Counted from the first letter of the stretch, positions 22,155-30,907 are shown. The stretch: 64,000 nt of DNA from Alteromonas macleodii (GCF_903772925.1 NZ_LR812090.1:124001-188000); one strand, 5' to 3'. Program-made: numbers and translations. The notes: generated from the sequence alone by a model not told the origin.

Positions 22155-22427
22155 ATGGCTCGCGTAACTGTAGAAGATGCCGTAGATAAAATTGGTAACC
22201 GCTTTGACCTAGTGCTTGTTGCTGCACGCCGTGCACGTCAAATTGCCACTGAAGGCAAAGATCCTATGGTTGACGTTCAAAACGACAAGCCAACTGTTAC
22301 AGCACTTCGCGAAATCGAAGAAGGTCTTGTAACTGCATCGACACTTGAACAAGCAGAACTTCAAGCACAAGAGCAGCAAGAACACGCTGAATTTGCATCA
22401 GTAGCAAATATTCTATCTGATCAATAA
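22155..22427 (+). CDS. rpoZ: RNA polymerase omega subunit
   Basis: A 90-residue subunit beginning [20 protein letters not shown] with RRARQI and [14 protein letters not shown], all diagnostic. It helps assemble RNA polymerase and forms part of a ppGpp-binding site (established), a functional link to spoT downstream. A strong ribosome site (CGGAGA) precedes the ATG. An intrinsic terminator follows. Confidence 0.99.
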   Translation: MARVTVEDAVDKIGNRFDLVLVAARRARQIATEGKDPMVDVQNDKPTVTALREIEEGLVTASTLEQAELQAQEQQEHAEFASVANILSDQ

Positions 22428-22459
22428 GACCTCTTTTTAACGGTTTTATCGATATTTTG

Positions 22460-22494
22460 GCGCCAGTGCTTTGAAAAAAGCACTGGCGCTTTAC
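22460..22494 (+). terminator. Intrinsic terminator after rpoZ
   Basis: GCGCCAGTGCTTT and AAAGCACTGGCGC form a perfect 13-bp stem (22460-22489) with a 4-base loop, followed by a broken T-run (TTTACTTTT). It lies between rpoZ and spoT, so spoT needs readthrough or its own promoter. Confidence 0.85.
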
Positions 22495-22569
22495 TTTTGG
22501 TGTATTGGCTTATTGCACAATTAAACGTATTCTTAGGGTTGTAACGTTAGATAAGGGTCACGCTCCACT

Positions 22570-24681
22570 GTGTATTTGTTTGAAGGTTTAAAGCAGAAAG
22601 TTTTAGAGTATTTGCCAGCAGAGCGCGTACAGCTGGTCCAGGAATCTTTTGTGCTAGCCCAAGAAGCGCACGATGGACAAATGCGCTCAAGTGGCGACCC
22701 GTACATTACTCACCCTGTCGCGGTTGCGGGTATTCTTGCCGACATGCACCTTGATCACGAAACGATCATGGCGGCGCTTCTTCACGATGTTATTGAAGAT
22801 ACCCATTACAGCAAAGAAGATTTAGCTGAAGCGTTTGGTGAGACCGTTGCCGAATTGGTAGAAGGGGTTAGTAAGCTAGATAAGCTTGCCTTTAGCACTA
22901 AACAAGAAGCGCAAGCGGAAAACTTCCGCAAAATGATGATGGCCATGGTGCAAGACATCAGGGTTATTCTTATTAAACTTGCCGACCGCACGCACAATAT
23001 GCGCACGCTGGGCTCGCTTCGACCAGATAAGCGCCGTCGCATAGCTCGCGAAACGCTAGAAATATATGCACCTATTGCCCACCGTTTGGGTATTCACGAT
23101 ATTAAAAATGAGCTTGAAGACTTAGGTTTCCAAGCCATGTACCCCATGCGTCATCGCGCATTAAAATCTGCCGTGCGTCAGGCACGTGGCAATCGTAAAG
23201 AAATCATCGAGAATATTCGCGAAGAGCTTAACACGCGCCTTGATGCCTACGAGATAGAATCTGATGTATTAGGCCGCGAGAAGCACCTGTATTCCATTTA
23301 CCGAAAAATGAAAAACAAAGAACTCATGTTCAACGAGGTAATGGATATCTATGCTTTTCGTATAGTCGTTAAATCCGTAGACAGCTGCTATCGCGCGCTT
23401 GGCGCTATGCATGGTTTATACAAGCCAATTGAAAACCGCTTTAAAGACTATATCGCTATACCTCGTACTAACGGCTATCAGTCGTTGCACACGTCATTAA
23501 TTGGTCCTCATGGTATTCCTGTTGAAATTCAAATTCGTACTCAGGAAATGGACCAAATGGCGGATAAAGGGGTAGCGGCCCACTGGCTTTATAAAGAGCC
23601 TGGTGATAACGGCACTACTGCACAGCTACGTGCGCGCAAGTGGATGCAAAGCTTGCTTGAGCTACAACAATCGGCCAGTTCATCGTTTGAATTCATCGAG
23701 TCGGTTAAGACTGACCTGTTTCCTGACGAAATTTATGTATTCACCCCAGATGGCCGAATCATTGAATTACCTATGGGCGCAACCGCTGTAGATTTTGCCT
23801 ACGCGGTACACTCTGATGTAGGTAATACCTGTGTAGGTGTGCGCGTTGAGCGCAGAAATTTCAGCTTGAGTAAGCCCCTTGAAAACGGTCAAACCGTGGA
23901 AATTATTACCTCGCCGAAAGCGAAGCCGAATGCGAACTGGCTAAACTTTGTAGTGAGTGCCCGCGCGCGTACCCGTATTCGTCAGTATCTGCGTAAACAG
24001 CATTCTCAAGAAGCGGTGAACATGGGTAACCGTCTACTGCGTCATGCCTTAGGTAGCGTAAAACTAGACGATATTCCAAACGAAGATATTGAACGTGTGG
24101 TGGCCGAAACCAAGCATGCTAATTTTGACGATTTGTTAGTAGATATTGGCCTTGGTAACGAGCTAAGTGCAATTGTAGCGCGCCGTTTATTAGGTGAGAG
24201 CACAACAGACTTATCAGATAAGAAAGGTAATGTAGCTATTCGCGGCACAGAAGGCCTGCTTGTTCACTATTCTCGCTGTTGCCACCCCATTCCTGACGAT
24301 GAAATTGTAGCAGTATTGAGCCCCGGCCGCGGTATGACCATTCACCAAATTGGCTGCAACAATATTCGTAAGCTTACCCGTGAAGAGCCGCAGCGCGTCT
24401 TGCCTATGCAATGGGACGACAACCCTCAGGGTGAGTTCAAAGCGTCTCTGCGTATAGAACTGATAAACCATCAGGGCACGCTGGCAACATTAACGAACAC
24501 TATTTCAGGGTGCGATTCCAACATCATTGGTCTGCAAACTGAAGAAAAAGAGAGTAATATCTACTTTATCGACCTAGAACTTACCACGCACAACCGTGTG
24601 CACTTGGCGCGCGTAATGAAGAAGATTCGCACCATGCCGGAAGTTCAAAAAGTGTCTCGTCATAGTCAATCACGACACTAA
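22570..24681 (+). CDS. spoT: Bifunctional (p)ppGpp synthetase/hydrolase SpoT
   Basis: A 703-residue RelA/SpoT enzyme. The HD hydrolase domain (about 45-145) is intact: HPVAVAGILADM and LLHDVIEDT. The synthetase region (about 230-345) has RFKDYIAIP, NGYQSLHTSLIG and EIQIRTQEMDQMADKG. TGS (about 385-445, DEIYVFTPDGRIIELP) and a C-terminal ACT domain (about 625-700) follow. The start is GTG at 22570, giving MYLFEGL as in E. coli SpoT. The hydrolase side should dominate, with weak synthesis under carbon or fatty-acid stress (family knowledge). Confidence 0.98.
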   Translation: MYLFEGLKQKVLEYLPAERVQLVQESFVLAQEAHDGQMRSSGDPYITHPVAVAGILADMHLDHETIMAALLHDVIEDTHYSKEDLAEAFGETVAELVEGVSKLDKLAFSTKQEAQAENFRKMMMAMVQDIRVILIKLADRTHNMRTLGSLRPDKRRRIARETLEIYAPIAHRLGIHDIKNELEDLGFQAMYPMRHRALKSAVRQARGNRKEIIENIREELNTRLDAYEIESDVLGREKHLYSIYRKMKNKELMFNEVMDIYAFRIVVKSVDSCYRALGAMHGLYKPIENRFKDYIAIPRTNGYQSLHTSLIGPHGIPVEIQIRTQEMDQMADKGVAAHWLYKEPGDNGTTAQLRARKWMQSLLELQQSASSSFEFIESVKTDLFPDEIYVFTPDGRIIELPMGATAVDFAYAVHSDVGNTCVGVRVERRNFSLSKPLENGQTVEIITSPKAKPNANWLNFVVSARARTRIRQYLRKQHSQEAVNMGNRLLRHALGSVKLDDIPNEDIERVVAETKHANFDDLLVDIGLGNELSAIVARRLLGESTTDLSDKKGNVAIRGTEGLLVHYSRCCHPIPDDEIVAVLSPGRGMTIHQIGCNNIRKLTREEPQRVLPMQWDDNPQGEFKASLRIELINHQGTLATLTNTISGCDSNIIGLQTEEKESNIYFIDLELTTHNRVHLARVMKKIRTMPEVQKVSRHSQSRH

Positions 24682-24705
24682 TTACTACAAAATTTAGGAA
24701 CTACT

Positions 24706-25092
24706 ATGTCTAAGTCTATTATTCAGACCGATAAGGCACCTGCTGCTATTGGTACTTATAGCCAAGCGGTTAAAGCTGGCACTACCGTTTATCTTTCGGG
24801 GCAAATTCCTCTTGTTGCTGAAACTATGGAAATGGTTTCTAACGACTTTGAAGCGCAAGCAGTACAAGTTTTTGAGAACATTAAAGCGGTGTGTGACGCT
24901 GCTGGCGGCACCACAAACGACTTAGTGAAAGTGAACATCTTTCTTATTGACCTAGGTCACTTTGCAACGGTTAATGAAATTATGAGCCGTTACTTCAATA
25001 AGCCTTACCCAGCGCGCGCTGCCGTTCAGGTGTCTGCATTGCCTAAAGGTGCACAAATTGAAATTGATGGTGTAATGGAGCTGCCGGAGTAA
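24706..25092 (+). CDS. ridA: RidA-family enamine/imine deaminase
   Basis: A 128-residue YjgF/RidA protein. Its features are [37 protein letters not shown] and the catalytic-site arginine with the family signature in [21 protein letters not shown]. Trimeric RidA hydrolyses 2-aminoacrylate and similar reactive enamines made by PLP enzymes. It lies 24 bp after spoT and 3 bp before trmH, so it is inside the operon, an addition compared with E. coli. Confidence 0.97.
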   Translation: MSKSIIQTDKAPAAIGTYSQAVKAGTTVYLSGQIPLVAETMEMVSNDFEAQAVQVFENIKAVCDAAGGTTNDLVKVNIFLIDLGHFATVNEIMSRYFNKPYPARAAVQVSALPKGAQIEIDGVMELPE

Positions 25093-25095
25093 GCC

Positions 25096-25806
25096 ATGTC
25101 ACCTGAGCGTTACCAGCGCATTAGAGATGTGTTGGAAAAAAGACAAACCGATTTAACGGTATGCCTTGAAAATGTGCACAAGCCTCATAATGTTTCGGCA
25201 ATAGTAAGAACTTGTGACGCCGTAGGCATTCATCGTGTTCACACCGTGTGGGAAAAGAAATACCAGTTTCGCCGTGGTACGGCTATGGGCAGCCAGCAAT
25301 GGGTGCGTCAAACCAACCACGATGGTATTAGCGATGCGATGGCTGAGTTAAAAGGCCAAGGCATGCAGGTGTTGGTTACCCATTTGTCTGACACCGCGGT
25401 AGATTTTCGCGATGTCGATTACACCAAACCTACCGCAATTTTGTTTGGTCAGGAAAAGTATGGTGCTTCTGATGAGGCGAAAGCCATTGCCGATCAAGAC
25501 ATCGTTATTCCCATGATGGGTATGGTGCAGTCGCTAAATGTATCGGTAGCCGCAGCTCTGGTTCTTTATGAAGCACAGCGCCAACGCACTATTGCGGGTA
25601 TGTACAATACACAGCAGTTGCCGGAAGAAGAATGTCAGGCTTTGGCATTTCAAAACGGTTATCCTCGCTTGTACAAACTATGCCAGCGCAAAGGTTTGCC
25701 ACTGCCTGCTATTAACGCTATAGGTGAAGTGGATGCTGACGATAGCTGGTGGAAAGAAATGCAGATCACTAAAGCGGAATTCTCTTTATGGGATGCTAAC
25801 GAATAG
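25096..25806 (+). CDS. trmH: tRNA (guanosine-18-2'-O)-methyltransferase TrmH
   Basis: A 236-residue SPOUT methyltransferase. It shows MSPERYQRIRDVLEKRQTDL, NVHKPHNVSAIVRTCDAVG (motif 1, catalytic arginine), AILFGQEKYG and IPMMGMVQSLNVSVAAAL (the knotted SAM-binding motifs), and follows E. coli TrmH closely along its length. It methylates the ribose of G18 in the D-loop of tRNAs. The usual neighbour recG is displaced by 1.4 kb of AT-rich DNA. Confidence 0.98.
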   Translation: MSPERYQRIRDVLEKRQTDLTVCLENVHKPHNVSAIVRTCDAVGIHRVHTVWEKKYQFRRGTAMGSQQWVRQTNHDGISDAMAELKGQGMQVLVTHLSDTAVDFRDVDYTKPTAILFGQEKYGASDEAKAIADQDIVIPMMGMVQSLNVSVAAALVLYEAQRQRTIAGMYNTQQLPEEECQALAFQNGYPRLYKLCQRKGLPLPAINAIGEVDADDSWWKEMQITKAEFSLWDANE

Positions 25807-26261
25807 CAAATATTCGACTTTGAACAAATGAACTTTTTGCTAACGCTATGCTAAGTCGGATTATCGATACTTTGGTATCTGTGAGACTTTCTATTAATTG
25901 ATAATATTTTAGTGTAAGAAGTATGTTGCCCCTTTCTGCAAGCCTTTATGTCTCGACATCAAGTCACTTATTTCTAAGTATATTATTTGAATAATATTTT
26001 CATAACTATCATTTCTATCTTATTGATAACTATATTTTTGTGTTTCTTTGTGATGTAAAAATTGTTTTTTTATCAATTTGACAATTGATGCTTACATAAA
26101 GAATCTAATATGGCCTTCACATGATGGCGGCTTTCAACTTGATTGAAGATTGTGGAATCTATTCAGCTATCTGGCTCAGAGCACCATTTTGTTCCATTTT
26201 GAAACGTAATGTGAAAGGCAATAGATGTTTGTTTTATGTAATCAATAAATAAGGAATCATT
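25807..26261 (+). other. AT-rich intergenic stretch before the peptide gene
   Basis: No convincing gene is seen in 455 bases. The base composition is clearly more AT-rich than the flanking operon. It contains a TTGACA at 26078-26083 without a good -10 at normal spacing, and a palindrome around it (listed separately). The peptide gene's ribosome site AAGGAA lies at its end. Confidence 0.5.
26072..26089. promoter_or_regulatory. Palindrome overlapping a TTGACA box (candidate operator)
   Basis: ATCAATT-TGAC-AATTGAT is a perfect 7-4-7 inverted repeat that includes TTGACA. It lies about 170 bp upstream of the bacteriocin-like gene. A repressor or activator site at a promoter is possible; the -10 element is not clear. 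Confidence 0.35.
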
Positions 26262-26486
26262 ATGATCGAAATTAATAAAAGAGAAACTGAAGAAGTTAGC
26301 GCAGGATTTGCTCCTCCTACTAATATTCACCCAGGAATGAAAGCTAACATAGCTGTGACTTCTTTTAGGGGATTAGGTCTGGTTGGAGCATCTTTCGCGG
26401 CCGGTTTCGCTGCTGGTGGTTGGCTTGCAGCAAATACAGGTATTGACGAGTGGCTTGCCGATAAAGCATGGACCTATTTCCGTTAG
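26262..26486 (+). CDS. Bacteriocin-like small peptide precursor
   Basis: A 74-residue peptide with a good ribosome site (AAGGAA). The N-terminus MIEINKRETEEVSAG resembles double-glycine leaders of class II bacteriocins and microcins: hydrophobic residues at spaced positions, acidic stretch, V-S, then a small-small pair, here Ala-Gly in place of Gly-Gly. The rest has a hydrophobic Gly/Ala-rich helix (GLGLVGASFAAGFAAGGWLAA, residues ~37-56) with GxxxG-like spacing and a Trp-rich tail (GGW, DEW, AWTYF). Next gene is a small membrane protein that could give immunity. No C39 peptidase/ABC exporter is in the window. The function is inferred from architecture; no homologue is recognised. Confidence 0.6.
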   Translation: MIEINKRETEEVSAGFAPPTNIHPGMKANIAVTSFRGLGLVGASFAAGFAAGGWLAANTGIDEWLADKAWTYFR

Positions 26487-26489
26487 GTA

Positions 26490-26568
26490 GTCCAACTCGG
26501 AAATAAGTTGGCTATTTTCCATCAAACGTCAGACGATAGTTGGACGAGTTCACTATCTTCTGCCAACT
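26490..26568 (+). promoter_or_regulatory. Four mutually complementary segments between peptide and membrane-protein genes
   Basis: Segments 26490-26497 (GTCCAACT), 26506-26512 (AGTTGGC), 26538-26545 (AGTTGGAC) and 26562-26568 (GCCAACT) can pair as two successive hairpins (1:2 and 3:4, six bp each) or as 1:3 (8 bp) and 2:4 (7 bp). The last segment abuts the ribosome site of the next gene. Alternative RNA folds could tune its translation (inference). Confidence 0.4.
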
Positions 26569-26582
26569 CAGGATAATAAAGA

Positions 26583-26852
26583 ATGAAAAAAAGTATCAAG
26601 ATAATAGCTTCGTCGATTTGTTTTGTTTTTTCTATTTTTATGTGGGAGGCCTTAGAGTATGGATGGGCATTAATCTTTCTGGGCATGAGTATCAATATGT
26701 TTTTTTTAAAGAAAAAACTTTTTATGAAAAAGTTACAGAGTGTTAATGACTTGCGTTCGACAGAGCATTACAGCAATGTTGAATCGGCACTAATCGCCAC
26801 CATGGCAGATTTCATGATTTTGGCGGGCGTTGTCTTAGTCTTCTTATTATGA
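26583..26852 (+). CDS. Small membrane protein, possible immunity partner
   Basis: An 89-residue protein with about three hydrophobic segments (residues ~6-20, 22-42 and 67-88) and a Lys-rich loop after the second (KKKLFMKK). It starts 96 bp after the peptide gene, in the same direction, behind AGGATAATAAAGA. Small membrane proteins beside class II microcin genes are commonly immunity factors (family knowledge), so that role is proposed, but no homology is recognised. It could instead be an unrelated small protein. Codon use is AT-rich like the peptide gene. Confidence 0.6.
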   Translation: MKKSIKIIASSICFVFSIFMWEALEYGWALIFLGMSINMFFLKKKLFMKKLQSVNDLRSTEHYSNVESALIATMADFMILAGVVLVFLL

Positions 26853-27213
26853 ACCTGCAATGTACTCCAAACTATGCTATCTCATGCTATGGTGTAAATT
26901 CGTAGGTGGCAACCGCAGACTGACCGTAAATTATTAATGTTTATGCCATCAAGATTAATTAAGCAGAAATAAATCGATTCTTGAATCAATTGATGTTTTT
27001 AATAGAGGGTAATTTGTTGAAATCCAGAGCACGCGAGGTCAATCGATATTGGCAATTATTATTTTGTTATCAACGTCAAAAACTGGCCTAAAGCGTACTC
27101 GCCAACCTCTCAACAATCCTTTACACTTCTTTTCCTATAACATGTTGAATAACACCAGCTTGTGCCTTTTCAAAGGTTAAGTCATTTATGTTTCAAAAGA
27201 AGGATGTCGCTTG
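26853..27213 (+). other. AT-rich intergenic stretch before recG
   Basis: I see no gene, terminator or clear repeat in these 361 bases. A 17-codon open frame starting near 26888 has no recognisable features. The recG ribosome site (AAGGA) is at the right end. Confidence 0.5.
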
Positions 27214-29286
27214 ATGCAAGCACTGGCCACTACACCCATAACTGCGCTTAAAGGCGTGGGCGCAAAGGTGGCAGAAAAACTTAATAAAATAGGCTTGTTT
27301 ACCCTTCAAGATATACTGTTTCACCTTCCTCATCGCTACGAAGACAGAACCCGTATTTACAGCGTGGCTGAGTGCCGACCGTTTACCCATGTAAGCGTGC
27401 AGGGCGAGGTGATGAGCGCCGACATTCAGTACGGCAAAAAACGCATGCTGGTGGTAAAGCTAAGTGATGGCACAGGTACTATAACCCTAAGGTTTTTCCA
27501 CTTTGGTGCCGTTCAGCGGTCAATTATGACGCCGGGAAACACTGTGCGCTGTTTCGGTGAAGTGCGTACTGGCAAGTGGGGCATTGAAATGATGCACCCC
27601 GAATTTAAGCTAGTGGACGAAGACGCGCCACCTACAGAAGAATCATTGACGCCAGTTTACCCAACCACAGACGGTGTTAAGCAGTTAACCCTACGTAATC
27701 TAACCGACCAGGCCTTAAAACTTCTAGATAAAGGCGCGCTGGCCGACCTACTGCCCGACGGCATTTATGATGACCAAATTAGCCTTAACGAGGCGCTTCA
27801 TTTGGTGCATCGCCCGCCACCAGATGTAGACGTACACGAAATGGAAGAGGGGCTGCATCCAGCTCAATATCGATTAATTCTTGAAGAGTTGTTGTCACAT
27901 CACCTAAGCGTATTGAAAGTACGCAAGCTATCTGACGCACAGCCCGGTATTCCTATTAAGGTGAATCAGCCGCTTATCGATAAAATGCTCGCTCAACTGC
28001 CATTCTCACCAACCGGCGCGCAGGCAAGAGTAGTAGAAGATATTCAAAAAGATATGCAGCATGCGCGGCCTATGATGCGCCTTGTACAAGGTGACGTGGG
28101 CTCGGGCAAAACCCTAGTTGCGGCATTGGCTGCACTATCAGCCATTGGGGCTGGCCACCAGGTGGCGTTAATGGCTCCCACTGAGCTATTGGCTGAACAA
28201 CACGCGAATAACTTTCGTGGCTGGTTAGAACCACTAGGTATTGAGGTAGGCTGGCTTGCAGGAAAACTTAAAGGTAAAGCCCGTAACGAAGTATTAGCGC
28301 GCTTAGAAGCTGGCGATATCCAAATGTTGGTGGGTACTCACGCTATTTTCCAGGAAAGTGTGAGTTACCAGCAGCTAGCACTGGTTATCGTAGATGAGCA
28401 GCACCGTTTTGGCGTGCATCAGCGCTTGGCCCTTCGAGATAAGGGCGAACAGCAAGGTCGCTACCCTCACCAGTTGATCATGACGGCAACGCCTATTCCA
28501 AGAACGCTGGCCATGACAGCTTATGCCGACCTAGATACCTCGGTCATAGACGAATTGCCACCGGGCAGAACGCCAGTACAAACCGTTGTGCTACCAGACA
28601 CGCGCAGGGCCGATGTGATAGAACGCGTGCGTCAGGCTTGTAAAGATAATGGCAGACAGGCTTATTGGGTATGTACGCTTATTGATGAGTCGGAAGTATT
28701 GGAGTGTCAGGCCGCTGAAGATGCCGCAGTTACCCTGCGTACCGCATTGCCAGACTTACAAGTTGGTTTGGTACACGGGCGGTTAAAGCCCGCTGAAAAA
28801 GCGCAGGTTATGGCCGACTTTAAAGACGGTAAACTGGATTTACTAGTAGCGACTACGGTTATTGAGGTAGGCGTAGATGTGCCGAATGCCAGCATTATGA
28901 TTATTGAAAATCCAGAACGATTGGGGTTAGCACAGCTTCACCAGCTTAGAGGCCGAGTTGGTAGGGGGGCGGTAGAAAGTCAGTGTGTACTTATGTACCA
29001 AAGCCCGCTATCGAAAACCGCTACTCAGCGACTAGGCGTATTGCGTGAGTCTAATGACGGATTCTACATTGCACAGCGCGATTTAGAAATTCGTGGCCCA
29101 GGTGAATTTATGGGGACGAAACAAACCGGAATGGCAGAGCTTAAAATAGCAGATTTGGTTCGCGATGCTGCACTTATTCCAAAAGTCCAAGAAATTGCCT
29201 ATACCCTTTGGGATAAATACCCGTCTCATGCCCAAGCCATCATTAATAGATGGATAGGGCATAAGGAGCAATACGGTCATGCTTAA
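27214..29286 (+). CDS. recG: ATP-dependent DNA helicase RecG
   Basis: A 690-residue helicase that remodels stalled replication forks and Holliday junctions. An N-terminal wedge with an OB fold (about 60-150) is followed by Walker A GDVGSGKT (about 293-300), the DEQHRFG motif II (about 394-400), ATPIPRTLAM (motif III), ATTVIEVGVDVPNA and QLRGRVGRG (motifs V-VI), and the C-terminal TRG region. I take ATG at 27214, nine bases after AAGGA, not the TTG one codon earlier. The stop overlaps the rsmJ start by 8 bp. Confidence 0.98.
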   Translation: MQALATTPITALKGVGAKVAEKLNKIGLFTLQDILFHLPHRYEDRTRIYSVAECRPFTHVSVQGEVMSADIQYGKKRMLVVKLSDGTGTITLRFFHFGAVQRSIMTPGNTVRCFGEVRTGKWGIEMMHPEFKLVDEDAPPTEESLTPVYPTTDGVKQLTLRNLTDQALKLLDKGALADLLPDGIYDDQISLNEALHLVHRPPPDVDVHEMEEGLHPAQYRLILEELLSHHLSVLKVRKLSDAQPGIPIKVNQPLIDKMLAQLPFSPTGAQARVVEDIQKDMQHARPMMRLVQGDVGSGKTLVAALAALSAIGAGHQVALMAPTELLAEQHANNFRGWLEPLGIEVGWLAGKLKGKARNEVLARLEAGDIQMLVGTHAIFQESVSYQQLALVIVDEQHRFGVHQRLALRDKGEQQGRYPHQLIMTATPIPRTLAMTAYADLDTSVIDELPPGRTPVQTVVLPDTRRADVIERVRQACKDNGRQAYWVCTLIDESEVLECQAAEDAAVTLRTALPDLQVGLVHGRLKPAEKAQVMADFKDGKLDLLVATTVIEVGVDVPNASIMIIENPERLGLAQLHQLRGRVGRGAVESQCVLMYQSPLSKTATQRLGVLRESNDGFYIAQRDLEIRGPGEFMGTKQTGMAELKIADLVRDAALIPKVQEIAYTLWDKYPSHAQAIINRWIGHKEQYGHA

Positions 29287-30079
29287 AAGTGTGCCTTTGA
29301 TTGATTGCGATAACGGCGACAGCGCTAAAGCAAATAGCGAAGATGCTGGGCTAATTAGCGCAATCAGCGAAAAATGGGGCTTTCCTGTTGTTAGTAGCAG
29401 TGAAAAGCCCGTCGAAGGCTTGTACTTACAGGTACAAAATGGTGTGCTGGGCCTTGCTGACGCAGGCGAGAAAAAAGTAAACCCGGTAGAGGTAGATTTT
29501 GCTTCGCCAGCGAGTTTGTACCGTAAACAGCACGGCGGTGGGCGCAAAGAGCCTATTGTTAAAGCGATTGGCCTTAAAGGTAATGAAGCGTGGCATGTGG
29601 TAGATGCAACGCCAGGGCTTGGGCGTGATGCCTTTGTGTTGGTTAGCGTGGGCTGCAGGGTCACTATGATTGAACGCTCGCCTGTGGTGGCCGCCTTACT
29701 TGAAGACGGTATTCGCAGATTAGCACTTAGTTTTCCAGAACTTGCAGCTAAAATGTCGCTTCAACATGGAAATAGCGCTGAGGTAATGCAATACTTCACT
29801 GGTGAGAATGTGAACGCTATTTATCTAGATCCCATGTTCCCACATAAAAAGAAGTCAGCCTTGGTGAAAAAGGAAATGCGGCTGTTTCAGCAACTGCTTG
29901 GTCATGACCCAGACGCAGATGCGCTGTTACCGCCAGCACTCAAGCTAGCTACGCACCGGGTAGTGGTTAAACGCCCAAACAGTGCAGATGTGCTGGCAGG
30001 AATAAAAGCATCAATGGCTATTGAAAGCAAAAAACACAGATTTGATGTGTATTTGTGTCGAAAAAATCTAGGAGAGTAG
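29279..30079 (+). CDS. rsmJ: 16S rRNA m2G1516 methyltransferase RsmJ
   Basis: A 266-residue SAM-dependent methyltransferase. The SAM-binding motif I is VVDATPGLGRDAFVL, followed by MIERSPVVAALLEDG, and YLDPMFPHKKKSALVKKEMR is the family signature with the catalytic DPMFP. It methylates N2 of G1516 in 16S rRNA. The start lies inside the recG 3' end (8-bp overlap), and a peroxiredoxin gene follows after one base, so the three are co-transcribed. Confidence 0.95.
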   Translation: MLKSVPLIDCDNGDSAKANSEDAGLISAISEKWGFPVVSSSEKPVEGLYLQVQNGVLGLADAGEKKVNPVEVDFASPASLYRKQHGGGRKEPIVKAIGLKGNEAWHVVDATPGLGRDAFVLVSVGCRVTMIERSPVVAALLEDGIRRLALSFPELAAKMSLQHGNSAEVMQYFTGENVNAIYLDPMFPHKKKSALVKKEMRLFQQLLGHDPDADALLPPALKLATHRVVVKRPNSADVLAGIKASMAIESKKHRFDVYLCRKNLGE

Positions 30080-30080
30080 C

Positions 30081-30554
30081 ATGATACAAGTTGGGGGCAC
30101 TTTGCCTGAAGTAGATTTTAGCCTTTTAGAGAATGGCGAAATAACTAACCCAGGAACGAACGAACTGTTTTCAGAAAAGCGCGTTGTACTATTCGCTGTA
30201 CCCGGCGCTTTTACACCTACTTGCTCACAAGCACATTTGCCAGGCTATGTAGCGCTTGCTGATAAGCTTAAGGCAAAAGGTGTTGATAGTATTATTTGCC
30301 TAAGTGTGAACGATGCATTCGTTATGGATGCGTGGGGTAAAGCAAACAATGCAGAAGAAATTACCATGCTAGCGGATGGCAACGGTTTCTTTACCAAGCA
30401 AATTGGCTTAGACATGAGTACAGGTAACTTCGGAGGCTTACGTTCGCTTCGTTATTCTATGCTTGTAGAAGATGGCGAAGTTAAAAAGCTAAACGTTGAA
30501 GACCCTGGTCGTTTCGACGTGAGCGATGCCCAAACCATGTTAGATAGCCTTTAA
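30081..30554 (+). CDS. Peroxiredoxin (Prx5 type)
   Basis: A 157-residue thioredoxin-fold peroxidase. The peroxidatic cysteine lies in PGAFTPTCSQAHLPGY (about residue 47), with the Prx5-type surroundings VVLFAVPG, SVNDAFVMDAWG and an RSLRYSMLVEDG strand carrying the active-site arginine. It reduces hydrogen peroxide and organic hydroperoxides, likely with glutathione or thioredoxin as donor; no fused glutaredoxin domain and no obvious resolving cysteine in the usual place. It is last in the recG-rsmJ run and is followed by a strong terminator. Confidence 0.96.
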   Translation: MIQVGGTLPEVDFSLLENGEITNPGTNELFSEKRVVLFAVPGAFTPTCSQAHLPGYVALADKLKAKGVDSIICLSVNDAFVMDAWGKANNAEEITMLADGNGFFTKQIGLDMSTGNFGGLRSLRYSMLVEDGEVKKLNVEDPGRFDVSDAQTMLDSL

Positions 30555-30576
30555 TTTTTAAAAGGCCTTAAATACT

Positions 30577-30608
30577 CAAAGCCCGCAACAATTGTTGCGG
30601 GCTTTTTT
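30577..30608 (+). terminator. Intrinsic terminator after the peroxiredoxin gene
   Basis: GCCCGCAACA and TGTTGCGGGC form a near-continuous palindrome (30581-30602) followed by six T residues. It closes the recG-rsmJ-peroxiredoxin transcript. Confidence 0.92.
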
Positions 30609-30855
30609 CGTTTAGTTTTTTGTGAATATTCATTAATTTAGATATGCGTATACTTGGCGGTCATTTTCATTAAAATGTAACGCAACTATGATCTAGCAGT
30701 TTGCTAATTGCGTTGAATATCAATATGTTCAGCGAGGGTTAATCATTTAACCTGCATTATTGTGGGTCAAAAACGTAGAGAAACTAAAGGCTAACGTAAG
30801 GCCGATGCACTGCGTTACTTAGCGTGTAGCCTCGTTTAGTTACCTTTACTTGCTT

Positions 30856-30874
30856 AATGATAATAAGTATCATT
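30856..30874. promoter_or_regulatory. Fur box upstream of the iron ABC operon
   Basis: AATGATA-ATAAG-TATCATT is a perfect 7-5-7 inverted repeat, 19 bp long, matching the Fur palindrome ATGATAATnATTATCAT with one mismatch. It lies 33 bp before the ATG of the first gene, a usual place for Fe-Fur repression. Confidence 0.8.
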
Positions 30875-30907
30875 TGCGCGAAAAGACAAACGTTTTAGGA
30901 AAAAATT

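Noticed and set aside
26540..26746. 68-codon frame overlapping the small membrane-protein gene
   Set aside because: It overlaps the better-supported gene at 26583-26852 in another frame; it lacks a proper ribosome site and a signal or membrane pattern of its own.
29083..29664. 193-codon leftward open frame
   Set aside because: Antisense to the recG end and rsmJ start, both firmly identified; composition is that of a shadow frame.
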